A DNA stretch of 64,000 bases, taken from NCBI GenBank assembly GCA_965204685.1, contig OZ242004.1, positions 124,001 through 188,000 of the forward strand. Reading direction: 5' to 3'. This stretch comes from Bin87 sp965204685. GTDB taxonomy: Bacteria > Chloroflexota > Dehalococcoidia > Lucifugimonadales > UBA3495. The position numbers and the translations under genes are program-made. How positions within the stretch are numbered: position 1 is the first letter of the stretch; every line of letters begins with the position of its first letter. The notes beneath the pieces were generated by a model. It was not told the origin of the DNA, made no database searches, and saw only the letters and a list, made by a program, of their open reading frames with translations. Shown here in pieces: positions 26,443 to 34,802 of this stretch.

Positions 26443-26682
26443 ATGGGCGACACCGTCAACCGGCGGCTGCACGCCGCCTGCGAACGCTATCTGGCCGAAC
26501 TGGGACGCCGGCCGGAGGACGCAGACGACCTGGCCGACGACTACGAGGACGTCCAACGCCGGATCATCGAGGAACACCACCTGGAGGAGGAGGACATCGG
26601 CCGGAACGACGACGACGGCTACCGCAACTGCCGGCACCGCATCGACGACGACTGCGACCCCGACGAACGGAAGGAGCCATGA
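26443..26682 (+). CDS. small acidic hypothetical protein, 79 aa
   Basis: MGDTVNRRLHAACERYLAEL followed by an Asp/Glu-rich helix and a short Cys/His stretch (YRNCRHRIDDDCDPDE). The stop overlaps the next ATG (ATGA at 26679-26682). The function is unknown. The acidic composition would suit a DNA mimic or antitoxin-like partner, but nothing proves that. Confidence 0.5.
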   Translation: MGDTVNRRLHAACERYLAELGRRPEDADDLADDYEDVQRRIIEEHHLEEEDIGRNDDDGYRNCRHRIDDDCDPDERKEP

Positions 26683-27353
26683 ACTGCGTCATCGCCGACG
26701 AGATGATGGCGGCGGCCGAAGAGGCCGCCGTGCGGGCGGCAGTCGCTGAACTGCGCCGCCTGCTGGCCGTGCGGCCGAAGCCGACGGCCGAACCGGCCAA
26801 CCAAGAACGGAAGGACGGCTTCGAAGCGTTCGACCTGGAGTGCCCCCACAGGTAACATCCGGCGTACGGAGAGGCGGACGTTCTGGCCTTCGGTCTCCCC
26901 GGCACCGGCAAGACCCATGTCCTGTGCGCTCTGGGCCATCGCCTGGTGGAAGCCGGCCACTCCGTCCTCTTCGCACCGGCCTACCGCCTGGTGCTGGATC
27001 TGTTCGCCGCCAAGCGCGACTTCGCCCTGCCCAGGCAACTGCACAAGCTGGACAACTTCGATTTCCTCCTCCTGGACGACCTGGGCTACCTCCCCCAGGG
27101 CAACGAGGAGTCCGAGGTCCTCTTCACCCTGATCGCCGAACGCTACGAACGTAGGTCGTTGGGCATCACCTCCAACCTGGTCTTCTCCGAGTGGGAGCGC
27201 ATCTTCGCCAACCCCATGGCCACCGCCGCGGCGATTGACCGGGTGGTGCACCACGCCGTCATCCTGGAGTTCGACGGCCCCAGCTACCGGACTGACGCAG
27301 CACAGCAACGCGGCGAGACTGCTGCGGCCAAGGAGGTGAACCGGCAAAACTAA
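26679..27353 (+). pseudogene. IstB-like AAA+ ATPase gene interrupted by an in-frame TAA
   Basis: ATG 26679 opens MNCVIADEMMAAAEEAAVRA and stops at TAA 26853-26855. The same frame resumes at once without any other stop: HPAYGEADVLAFGLPGTGKT (Walker A), then NFDFLLLDDLGYLP (Walker B), SNLVFSEWERIFANPMAT and DRVVHHAVILEF, ending at 27353. These are IstB/DnaC-like signatures of the IS21 helper ATPase. A partial copy at 30050 reads CAA at the equivalent place, so TAA is a nonsense change. No istA is adjacent. The gene is either dead, read through, or re-initiated at GTG 26946, which would lose Walker A. Confidence 0.75.
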
Positions 27354-27456
27354 TCGACGGCAATTCGGCAAACCTGGTTGACGCGAGACAGCCCCCTCCC
27401 CACAGTTGGACAAGAAAGATCCCATGCTGACCTGATGGGCTTTGCCCAACGCAAAA

Positions 27457-27486
27457 ACCACCCGCGCCGGCACCGGCGCGGGTGGT
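27457..27486 (-). terminator. intrinsic terminator
   Basis: ACCACCCGCGCCGG and its exact complement form a 14-bp stem with a 2-nt centre. On the minus strand it is followed by TTTTT. It lies 82 bp downstream of the 220-aa minus-strand gene and ends that transcript. Confidence 0.85.
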
Positions 27487-27567
27487 CACATCAACCCATT
27501 CTGACCGGACGGAAACCGCCTCCCCAAAAAGCGGGGCCGGCGTTCATCGCGGCCCCGTACGACCGAC

Positions 27568-28230
27568 TCATCCAGACGGCGATGAGCCAGCCACAAGCCG
27601 CTTGATCTCCTCCTTGGTCAGCTCAAACGGTGCCGCCGAACCAGACACCGGCGTCAACCCGCCTTCGGCAACTAGGTCCCGGTAAACGTCCGTAGCCAGG
27701 AAGGTCAATCTCCCATCAGCGTCCACCTCCGCCAAGTTCGGCTCACCTGGGGATGTCCACAAGACATCCCCATAGCCGCTCGGGTACCCAGCAGGCCGGC
27801 TCCTGCCCTCCACGAAAAGCACGTACTCATCCCCGCTCTTCAGGTCCACCACCTCGTATTCGTTCTCCGAACTCTTCCCATCGGCGAAACGCAGCTTGTT
27901 TCTTTCCGTAGCCACCACGTGCAGAGTATCTCCCGATGCACCTTCACCCTTCAACACCTCAACAACGGTGAACCGCCGGAAACGTTCAGTGATGGAACCC
28001 TTCGAGTTCCCCTCCGCATCGTCACCCTTGGAGATACTCTCGGTCCGACCATCAACGTACGTCGCGATCACGATGCGATCCGACCCCTCCACCAAGGTTT
28101 CCGCCTCAATGTGAATCAGCCAGGAGGCGGAGCTTCCACCTCCCCACATCATCTGCGGAACCACCACCAACCCGGCCAGAATGCCCACCAGCCCCGCCAC
28201 TGCCACCAGCGCGATTATCTTGTTCTTCAT
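27568..28230 (-). CDS. exported or membrane-anchored hypothetical protein, 220 aa
   Basis: One N-terminal hydrophobic segment (IIALVAVAGLVGILAGLVVV) could be a signal anchor; the rest is extracytoplasmic and beta-rich (DRIVIATYVDGRTESISKG, FTVVEVLKGEGASGDTL, YEVVDLKSGDEYVLFVEG). GGGGAGGT precedes the ATG. The phrase order (rate of transfer, VVEVLKG, SGDEYVLFV) resembles secreted proteins of unknown function from Gram-positive and Chloroflexota genomes. It is transcribed alone from the divergent gap at 28231-28643. Confidence 0.7.
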   Translation of the reverse strand: MKNKIIALVAVAGLVGILAGLVVVPQMMWGGGSSASWLIHIEAETLVEGSDRIVIATYVDGRTESISKGDDAEGNSKGSITERFRRFTVVEVLKGEGASGDTLHVVATERNKLRFADGKSSENEYEVVDLKSGDEYVLFVEGRSRPAGYPSGYGDVLWTSPGEPNLAEVDADGRLTFLATDVYRDLVAEGGLTPVSGSAAPFELTKEEIKRLVAGSSPSG

Positions 28231-28348
28231 GATTCAGACCTCCCCTCAGTAGTAGGGCAGTTCAAAAATGCCTGTTCAAAAATGGGGCTTACGAATTCCG
28301 TAATCGAGCCAATGAGGATTTTCGGGGGCTGACGGGTGATATTATCCG

Positions 28349-28567
28349 CTACTTCCCCAGCGCGGTCGGTGGCCCACCAACTCGTCCAGGCCCAGGTGAT
28401 GAGCCAGGGGTAACCGGCAGTATCAGCCCAGCATCGGCCACCAAGCAGTGATCATCGAAGGCGACGTAGATGCGGTCGAGGCGCTCGGGTGGCAGCATCC
28501 AATGGGTGCTCCTTGTTTCGGGTTGGTTTTGTGTTTCAAAAACCATTATCATCGAAGCCGGGTGCAC
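28349..28567 (-). pseudogene. N-terminal remnant of an IS1380-type transposase
   Basis: The minus-strand text RIYVAFDDHCLVADAGLILP continues after a 1-nt frame change (near 28403) as LAHHLGLDELVGH. This is the conserved start of IS1380-family transposases (FD..LVANAGLLLP.TLA..LGL..LV). Nothing of the catalytic domain remains. It occupies most of the gap between two divergent genes. Confidence 0.55.
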
Positions 28568-28643
28568 TTTCTCATCCCTTCAGCGCGCCGCTACACTCAA
28601 TCCTTTCGGTGGGTTGGGCCTAATCTGGAGATAAGGGAAGGAA

Positions 28644-29231
28644 ATGGTATCCAAGCGTGTAAGCGCAATAATTTGCTCCCTCATACTGGCGGTGGTTATA
28701 GTCGGCTTGGCGTGGACGCAGTGGCCGCTCAGGAACTCCGATGGGTCAATCGAAGAGCGGCATGATCAGTCAATCTACGAGCACCTTACCCCGGCGTTCG
28801 CCCAAGAGCACCAAAAAGAACGCCTGATAATGGCCGCCAGAGAAAATCCCGGATTCGGCGGGCTCTTCCTTTCCAAGAGACAAACCGTTCTCAACATCTA
28901 CATCGCAGAGGATGAGGGCGATCCTGAAAGATGGGAGAAAGACCGACAAGCCCTTGAAGAATTACTTGACCCCCAGTCGGGCCTAAAGCTGAACGTGATC
29001 AAGGGCAACTACACCATCACGCAGCTTTCTGCTTGGTACACGCTGATGGAATCGGAAGGCGTCTGGGAACAGGACGGGGTGATCGCCACCGACTTGCAGG
29101 AAGCCACGAACAAACTCTACATCGCAGTAGTGAGCGAGTGGGATGTCGAAAGCGTTCGCATATTCCTTGAAGAAATGGGCATACCTCGCGAAGCCGCGAC
29201 GGTAGCGGTAGAGGAACCCATGACCCACTGA
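28644..29231 (+). CDS. secreted hypothetical protein, 195 aa
   Basis: AAGGGAAGGAA precedes the ATG. The signal segment is MVSKRVSAIICSLILAVVIV, then a polar, helical-beta domain (LFLSKRQTVLNIYIAEDEG, LKLNVIKGNYTITQLSAWY, LYIAVVSEWDVESVRIFLEE). No family is recognised. It converges on the 153-aa PepSY-like gene. Probably a cell-envelope protein. Confidence 0.65.
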   Translation: MVSKRVSAIICSLILAVVIVGLAWTQWPLRNSDGSIEERHDQSIYEHLTPAFAQEHQKERLIMAARENPGFGGLFLSKRQTVLNIYIAEDEGDPERWEKDRQALEELLDPQSGLKLNVIKGNYTITQLSAWYTLMESEGVWEQDGVIATDLQEATNKLYIAVVSEWDVESVRIFLEEMGIPREAATVAVEEPMTH

Positions 29232-29275
29232 AACTGCACGTTAATGCGACGCGCCCACGGCGACAGCATGTTGGG

Positions 29276-29737
29276 TTATCGCAGGTACGGGGCGGCGGTC
29301 TTCCCGTCCACGTATGCGTTGACAGAGATAACCTCACCTGTTTTGGCGTCGAGTGCGAACGTGATGTTGTCGAAATATTTGCCATCGCCGCCAGGTCGCG
29401 ACAAACGCACGTCACCTTCGAAAGCCACTACCCAGACCTCCCTATCGGGAGTCAGCCCGAACTCCGCCGCGTCCGCACCTAAACCGGCTGCCCCGCCCGA
29501 GGATGTTCGGGTGTAATCTCCCAAGTTCGTGAGAGTGGTCTTCACTGTGGATGGGTCTCCGACAAGACCGGAAAACTTGGCTTCCTCCAGTCCTATGCTC
29601 CTCGCCTCGCTGGCGTCCAGAATTCCGGGCGGTGCTTGGTTAGGGTTGGCGGCCAAGGTGATGAGTAGAGAGGCGACCACCCCCAACACTAACAGCATGC
29701 TCAGACTTCCGAACGCCATAGGCTTTGTCATCTCCAT
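29276..29737 (-). CDS. membrane-anchored PepSY-like hypothetical protein, 153 aa
   Basis: The N-terminal anchor (SLSMLLVLGVVASLLITLAA) is followed by ILDASEARSIGLEEAKFSG, EVWVVAFEGDVRL and FALDAKTGEVISVNAYVDG. The closing pattern, where a predicted strand is followed by DAKTGEVIS, is typical of PepSY and YPEB-type domains that inhibit proteases or sense the envelope. GGAAGGATGAATC precedes the start. The length of one domain plus anchor fits. Confidence 0.55.
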   Translation of the reverse strand: MEMTKPMAFGSLSMLLVLGVVASLLITLAANPNQAPPGILDASEARSIGLEEAKFSGLVGDPSTVKTTLTNLGDYTRTSSGGAAGLGADAAEFGLTPDREVWVVAFEGDVRLSRPGGDGKYFDNITFALDAKTGEVISVNAYVDGKTAAPYLR

Positions 29738-30049
29738 TGTGATTCATCCTTCCGATGCACTCAGGCTAGCGGGTAGGCGTCTGTGGACCGGTCATTTCGG
29801 GCCGATTTTGTTGCAAACCAGGATTTCGCGTTTCGTAATCTCGATTGCGGAAAATCATCGTAAATCTGTCATTCATTTGGAATCCGTCGCGTCCATTTTT
29901 GAACAGCCAGTTTTGATCTATCCTACTCTGCAGGGTGGACGGGACTTTGGAAACGTCGTCCGAGGTGCCTGCCGCGTGATTTGGCCGGCGAGCGTACCCG
30001 GGCTACCATTCTATTCTCTGATACCCCATTTCAAACTGAGTAACTACCA
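29738..30049. other. intergenic region without a recognisable gene
   Basis: About 310 bp upstream of the PepSY-like gene. Frames are open here but the text is not protein-like. It should contain that gene's promoter. No structure was seen. Confidence 0.3.
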
Positions 30050-30254
30050 GGACGGCTTCGCCGCGTTCGACCCAGAGCTCCTCCACGGGCAACACCCGGA
30101 GTACGGTGAGGTCGGCGTTCTGGCCGTGATGCGCGACCTACTCATCGAGGACGCCGAGAAGCTCGAACGGCGGACCGCCGGAGCTAGGCGGACCGCCGCC
30201 GTGAGCTGCCTGCTCGGCTGCGTGCCGTCTTCGTGTCGGCTGAACAAAACCTGA
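30050..30254 (+). pseudogene. partial copy of the segment just before Walker A of the IstB-like gene
   Basis: About 65 bp align with 26836-26900 at DNA level: QDGFAAFDPELLHGQHPEYG here against KDGFEAFDLECPHR, stop, HPAYG there. After GVLAV the text diverges into RDLLIEDAEKLERRTAGARR. It has no start and no ATPase domain. It is useful because it shows CAA where the longer copy has TAA. Confidence 0.5.
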
Positions 30255-30320
30255 CCGCCACACCCGAGGAGGACCGACGCCTACGCCGCCGGGCGTAGAA
30301 CCGCCCCATCTGTAGGAACA

Positions 30321-30697
30321 ATGAGAACCGCCGCTGCCACGAAATGGCTGCGCAACACCCCGTCATCTCCCTCAACCGGAGACAACCTCTGGCACGAGCT
30401 CGCCGAGCAGACCGCCGCCCGAGCCCGGCTCGCCCAGACGGCGTGGGCCCACCACGCGGAAATCGCGGCCAGACCGCCGGCATCACCCGATGACGAACAG
30501 TGCGACACCGAGTACCGGTGCGAGGACTGCGATAAGGTCCTCGAAGGCGACGACCTGAACTTCGACGACGATGGAATCACATTGTGCAAATTCCACTACG
30601 AGTACCTCCTCGCCGAAACCGCCGCCATGAGCGACGAAGATACTCCGAAATGTACGAGAACCTGTTCGGCTGGCCTGAAGCCCACGAAAGCCGGTGA
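30321..30697 (+). pseudogene. zinc-binding hypothetical protein with a 1-nt frameshift near its end
   Basis: ATG 30321 follows TAGGAACA. The frame holds NLWHELAEQTAARARLAQTA and a zinc motif: CEDCDKVL, then CKFHYEYLL. Near 30641 the reading DEDTPKCTRT becomes sensible only if the frame changes by one: YSEMYENLFGWPEAHESR, stop at 30695-30697. That corrected stop overlaps the GTG of the next zinc-ribbon gene (GTGA), the usual coupling here. Uncorrected, the frame runs to 30845 in low-quality text. It may be a sequencing error or a real mutation. Confidence 0.5.
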
Positions 30698-30840
30698 TCG
30701 CCGCCACCCTCACGAAACCAACCGGCCACGCCTGCCCCCGCTGCGGCGGACAGTTTCACCTGACGCACGGCGAACCGGCCGGCCGGCAATGCAGCCACGT
30801 CAACGATGCCGAACCCCGCCGCCAGAGAACGACAACCTGA
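30694..30840 (+). CDS. small zinc-ribbon protein, 48 aa
   Basis: GTG start overlapping the corrected stop of the upstream gene. The core is HACPRCGGQFHLTHGE, then a second Cys in RQCSHVNDAE. The same opening (CPRCGGQFHRTYGE) starts the 87-aa gene on the other side of thioredoxin, so the two are paralogues and this one is shorter. Probably metal-binding; partner unknown. Confidence 0.5.
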   Translation: MIAATLTKPTGHACPRCGGQFHLTHGEPAGRQCSHVNDAEPRRQRTTT

Positions 30841-30886
30841 CATGAACAACCATTGAAACACCATCCTACTCCATGGAGGAATTCGA

Positions 30887-31216
30887 ATGCCCGAACCGAT
30901 CCAAGTGAACGGAGACAACTGGCTAAGCGACGTAATGGACTCAGAGCTGCCAGTCATGGTGGACTTCTGGGCCAAATGGTGCGGACCCTGCGCGATGATC
31001 GCGCCAACCGTGCGAGACCTGGCACTGGAGTACGAAGGCAGGCTGAACGTCGTCAAGGTGGACGTGGACAGCGACCCCGACATCGCGGCGCGCTACAGAA
31101 TCCGCAGCATTCCGGCGCTGCTCTTCTTCAAGAACGGGAAGCCCGTCGACCAAGTGGTGGGCACGCAACCCAAGCCGGCCTTGAAGCGCAAGATTGACGA
31201 GGTTCTGAGAAGTTAG
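30887..31216 (+). CDS. trxA: thioredoxin
   Basis: 109 aa, the normal length for a single thioredoxin domain. PVMVDFWAKWCGPCAMIAP carries the WCGPC redox site, followed by VVKVDVDSDPDIAARYRI, RSIPALLFFKNGKPVDQVVG (cis-Pro after Ile) and a C-terminal helix. GGAGGAATTCG precedes the ATG. It reduces protein disulfides in the cytoplasm. It is flanked by two zinc-ribbon genes on the same strand and ends 6 bp before the second. Confidence 0.95.
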   Translation: MPEPIQVNGDNWLSDVMDSELPVMVDFWAKWCGPCAMIAPTVRDLALEYEGRLNVVKVDVDSDPDIAARYRIRSIPALLFFKNGKPVDQVVGTQPKPALKRKIDEVLRS

Positions 31217-31222
31217 GCGCCG

Positions 31223-31486
31223 ATGAACATCGCCATGGCACTCGCCGCTCCCTGCCCCCGCTGCGGCGGACAGTTCCACCGGACGTACGGCGAGCTGACG
31301 TGTCTCCACTGCGGCCACCCGCCGCCCACCGAACCCAACGCCGCCCGCTGCCACGAATGCGGCGGGAAAGTCGCGCCGGACCGCGCCCTGTGCGACGCCT
31401 GCGCCGCCGCCCTTTGGAAGCCCCGCATCCGCGAGAAGGCCAAGATACCGGCCAAAGGGCCGTTTTGCCGCCGCCGTGTCAAATAA
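31223..31486 (+). CDS. zinc-ribbon protein, 87 aa
   Basis: Three metal-binding pairs in 60 residues: CPRCGGQF, CLHCGHPP, CHECGGKV, and a closing CDACAAALW. A basic tail ends CRRRVK. Starts 6 bp after thioredoxin and is probably in the same transcript. Multi-ribbon proteins like this usually bind nucleic acid or act as metal-dependent adaptors. The specific role is unknown. Confidence 0.65.
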   Translation: MNIAMALAAPCPRCGGQFHRTYGELTCLHCGHPPPTEPNAARCHECGGKVAPDRALCDACAAALWKPRIREKAKIPAKGPFCRRRVK

Positions 31487-31674
31487 GCCACTGAGAGGTC
31501 ACGAAACGCCCACAGAGCAGAATTTCCCACTTGGTGGCGAAAATCGCGCCGGTGACACTCCTGCGTTGAAATTCGACGCATTCCCGGCCGTTTCGAAACT
31601 CCGAAAACGCCGGAGATGGCCCGTAAAGGAGCGCCACCTACAAATGACCCTCTCCTGAGGAGAGACAGCACACT

Positions 31675-32346
31675 ATGCGGAAACGGACCGAGAGACTCAT
31701 GCGCGCCACCCTGGGCGGTTTCCCGTGGTGGAAGTCGGTTTCGATGATCGGCGTCAGGGTCGTCTTCGCCTACGGGATGGGACTACGGTACGGGACGCCG
31801 GCGACGGCGTGGGCAACGGTCGCCCCCGAAATCTGGAACCCAGTCGCCACCCACGCGAACGCCGACGAAGCCGGCAACGTCCAAATCACGTTCGCTGCAC
31901 CCGAGGGACGAGCCCGCGGCAAGGCGATCACGACTCCAGCCGACGGCGCCGTGCAGTGGTCGAGAAACGCCGGCGAAGCCCACTGGACTAGGGCGCTCCC
32001 AATGCCGACCATTGCGCCAACAGCACAACCCACATTGCCGGCAGAAAGACGAACGCAGCGGAACCAATATCCGGCAGGTCGCCCACTGGACACCGCCAAG
32101 ATCGAAGACCTAGCGATCATCTACACCAACCAAAATCAGCGCATACCACCACCTGGTCATCGCGCAGGGTCGATCACGCGTCCCAAGCCGGGTTCAGAGA
32201 TCGGTCCTGGAAGGCTCAAGCATCCAATCCCGAACACGGTGCTGTTGACGACTGGCCCGCCTCACGGCCCTCCCGCTGGCGCTCCTGCATTACAGGCAAG
32301 GGGTTGTGGACCTCGTTACCCTGTAAACCGATTATGCAAACGTTGA
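31675..32346 (+). CDS. possible hypothetical protein, 223 codons
   Basis: GAGGAGAGAC lies 12 nt before the ATG. The first 100 residues look protein-like (WWKSVSMIGVRVVFAYGMG, NVQITFAAPEGRARGKAI). The last 100 are Pro/Gly/Arg-rich and could be read-through of non-coding DNA. No family recognised. The gene may be truncated or frameshifted at about 32000. Confidence 0.3.
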   Translation: MRKRTERLMRATLGGFPWWKSVSMIGVRVVFAYGMGLRYGTPATAWATVAPEIWNPVATHANADEAGNVQITFAAPEGRARGKAITTPADGAVQWSRNAGEAHWTRALPMPTIAPTAQPTLPAERRTQRNQYPAGRPLDTAKIEDLAIIYTNQNQRIPPPGHRAGSITRPKPGSEIGPGRLKHPIPNTVLLTTGPPHGPPAGAPALQARGCGPRYPVNRLCKR

Positions 32347-32371
32347 TACGTTAAATCGTTCAAACTATACT
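32343..32371 (+). promoter_or_regulatory. sigma70-type promoter of the cas operon
   Basis: TTGATA (32343-32348) and TATACT (32366-32371) are exactly 17 bp apart, about 83 bp before the cas3 start. The region is AT-rich compared with its surroundings. TACTGGAAT (32368-32376) overlaps the -10 box and matches the start of the spacer-like sequence following the repeat-like hairpin in the cas3-cas5 gap (TACTGAAAT), with a single difference at position 6. Confidence 0.65.
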
Positions 32372-32453
32372 GGAATCATTCCATTATGACGTACGGTGGC
32401 CCCATCCATCTGCGGGCGTAGCAACTGCATACAAATACCATGGTGGCCCGACT

Positions 32454-34631
32454 TTGAATAATCGCTCTTTTTACGCCCACTCCGCCAACGACGGCGGAGA
32501 ATGGCACGGTCTCACCGACCACCTGGTGGCAGTGGCGGAGATGGCCGCCAAGTTCTGTAAGCCATTCGCCAGTCGTGACCCTGCGTACTACGCAGGCCTC
32601 TGGCACGACGTGGGCAAGTTTGATCCAGAGTTCCAACGCTACCTCGCCGGCAAGCGCAAGCAGGGACCCGATCACAAAGGCGCCGGCGCTCAGTTGGCAC
32701 TCCAATACGGCGGACCGTTGGCAATGCTGGTGCAGGGCCACCACGGTGGCCTGCAGGCTTTCAAAGATCTGCAAGGATGGACCAACGAAAAAGGCAACGC
32801 CAGCGCTGCAACAGCAGCGATCACTGCGGCAAGGCAAGACATCCCCGACCTGGAGCCGATAACCAACCTGCGGCCACCGGCGTGGGTCAACAAAAGCAAA
32901 ACAACCGCCGAAATGTGGCTTAGGATGGTGTTCTCGGCACTGGTCGACGCCGACTTCCTGGACACAGAACGACATTTTCAAGCGGGCAAGTCAGCCCAAC
33001 GCGCCTCAACGTCCAGCATGAGCGAACTGTGGCATCGCTTTCAAGAACGACATCAGGCTCGCATGCAAGCCAACGGGCCCATTAGCAACGTGGACCGAGT
33101 CCGCACCGAAGTGTACGAGGCGTGCACCAACGCCGCTGCACAGCCGTCAGGCATCTTTCGTCTAGCCGTTCCCACGGGAGGTGGAAAAACCCTGTCGGCC
33201 ATGGGCTTCGCACTGCGCCACGCCGTTGAGCACGAGATGGAACGGGTCATCGTGGCAGTGCCGTTTGTTTCCATCACGCAACAGACTGCGGCCGAATACC
33301 GGCGATTCCTGGAAGATTCCCCTGACGAGGAAATGGTCGTGCTGGAACACCACTCGTCAGTGGAAACGAACGATGCCGACGAGTTCGACCCTACTGCAGC
33401 ATGGGCCCGCCTGTCCAGCGAAAACTGGGACTTCCCGATAGTCGTCACGACGACCGTCCAGTTGTTCAACAGCCTGTTCTCAAACCGGACCAGCTCCACA
33501 CGAAAACTGCATAATCTGGCCCGCAGCGTAATCATCCTCGATGAAGCACAGGCACTGCCGCCGAAGCTACTGGAGCCCATTTTGGACGGGCTTCGAGAAC
33601 TGTCCGAAAGCTACGGCGCCACCGTGGTCCTGTCCACCGCCACGCAGCCCGCTTTCCGAGTGGTCGAACCCTTCGTCAACGTCAAAGCCACCGACATCGT
33701 GCCATCTCCCGAACGGCACTTCCAAGCGCTGAGAAGAGTGCGCTACGACTGGAGGACCGACCCGGCGCAAACTTGGGATGACATCGCTGACATCATGCGG
33801 ACAACGCCGCAAGCCCTGGCGATTGCGAATACCAAGAAAGACGCACTGGCGTTGTTGGACGCGCTGAACGATGAACGAGCCCTCCATCTCTCTACGCTCC
33901 TATGTGGGCGGCACCGGCGAGACGTGATCGAAAAGATCGAACGCAGGCTCAGAGGAGGCGAAGCGTGCCGGGTGGTTTCCACACAGGTGGTGGAAGCCGG
34001 CGTTGACCTGGACTTCCCCATGGTGCTGCGAGCCATCGGACCTCTGGACAGCATCATCCAGGCAGCAGGCCGTTGCAACCGAAATGGACAATTGGCCGAA
34101 GGACGCGTCGTAGTTTTTGACACAAATGAAGCGTCGGCTCCGCCTTTCGGCAGCTACAGGACCGCCACTGGAATAACCAAAGCGATGTTGAACTCCGGGC
34201 CCATGAACCCGGACGACCCTCAGGTAGTAGAAGGTTACTTCCGCCAGCTTTATGAAGACGTCGACACCGACGCCGAACACGTGCAGACGTGCAGGTCCGA
34301 CTGGAACTACCCCGAGGTTGCCAAAAGGTTCAGGATGATCGACGACGACACCGTAACTATCGTCGTCACGACGTACGGCACAGCCAACGAGCAACGAAGG
34401 CTGAAAGCAGCTGTGACCAACCTGCGCAACGGCACACCAGACGCGCGTCGGCTGATCAGATCCATCCAACCGTGGACGGCGTCCATGTACCACAACCAAG
34501 CGGCCGGAAAGGAACGCGATGGCCTGCTTTGGGAAATCATGCCGGGGTTGTTTGAGTGGGTCGGCGAATACCACCCCGTCACCGGACTGGGCGGCGCCAC
34601 CGTCGCGGAACCGGACCGATTCATTGTGTGA
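32454..34631 (+). CDS. cas3: CRISPR-associated nuclease-helicase Cas3 (type I-C)
   Basis: 725 aa. The likely start is TTG 32454, since an upstream ATG frame ends at once. The N-terminal HD nuclease domain shows WHGLTDHL (H18) and LWHDVGKF (H51, D52). The SF2 helicase follows: PTGGGKT at about 240, LDEAQALPP (DEAQ box) at about 361, LSTATQPAF, then STQVVEAGVDLDF and IIQAAGRCNRNG. Cas3 unwinds and degrades DNA marked by Cascade. Length and the fused HD-helicase order fit subtype I-C. A 171-bp gap, unusual for a cas operon, follows before cas5. Confidence 0.95.
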   Translation: MNNRSFYAHSANDGGEWHGLTDHLVAVAEMAAKFCKPFASRDPAYYAGLWHDVGKFDPEFQRYLAGKRKQGPDHKGAGAQLALQYGGPLAMLVQGHHGGLQAFKDLQGWTNEKGNASAATAAITAARQDIPDLEPITNLRPPAWVNKSKTTAEMWLRMVFSALVDADFLDTERHFQAGKSAQRASTSSMSELWHRFQERHQARMQANGPISNVDRVRTEVYEACTNAAAQPSGIFRLAVPTGGGKTLSAMGFALRHAVEHEMERVIVAVPFVSITQQTAAEYRRFLEDSPDEEMVVLEHHSSVETNDADEFDPTAAWARLSSENWDFPIVVTTTVQLFNSLFSNRTSSTRKLHNLARSVIILDEAQALPPKLLEPILDGLRELSESYGATVVLSTATQPAFRVVEPFVNVKATDIVPSPERHFQALRRVRYDWRTDPAQTWDDIADIMRTTPQALAIANTKKDALALLDALNDERALHLSTLLCGRHRRDVIEKIERRLRGGEACRVVSTQVVEAGVDLDFPMVLRAIGPLDSIIQAAGRCNRNGQLAEGRVVVFDTNEASAPPFGSYRTATGITKAMLNSGPMNPDDPQVVEGYFRQLYEDVDTDAEHVQTCRSDWNYPEVAKRFRMIDDDTVTIVVTTYGTANEQRRLKAAVTNLRNGTPDARRLIRSIQPWTASMYHNQAAGKERDGLLWEIMPGLFEWVGEYHPVTGLGGATVAEPDRFIV

Positions 34632-34728
34632 AAGCCATTTACAACCATCATGGTCAAAACAGCAACATCAACATCGGTGCAACACTCCCCCAGCCAGACG
34701 AGCAACACCCTGACAGCCTGACCGGGCC

Positions 34729-34758
34729 ACAGCGCGGCCAACGCCGCGAGGGTTGAAA
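34729..34758 (+). ncRNA. solitary CRISPR-repeat-like hairpin in the cas3-cas5 gap
   Basis: CGCGGC (34733-34738) pairs with GCCGCG (34743-34748), followed by GAGGGTTGAAA (34748-34758). The array repeat has the same order, a GC stem then GAGGATTGAAA, which is the expected 11-nt 5' handle made by Cas5 in type I-C. The downstream spacer-like sequence starts TACTGAAAT. It could be transcribed within the cas mRNA and processed by Cas5 into a crRNA-like RNA. Confidence 0.5.
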
Positions 34759-34802
34759 TACTGAAATAGACATCGTAGACAGCCCCGGGCAAGGAGCACT
34801 GC

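Noticed and set aside
31770..32120. Minus-strand 116-codon frame
   Set aside because: Composition is that of a shadow, and no ribosome site is seen.
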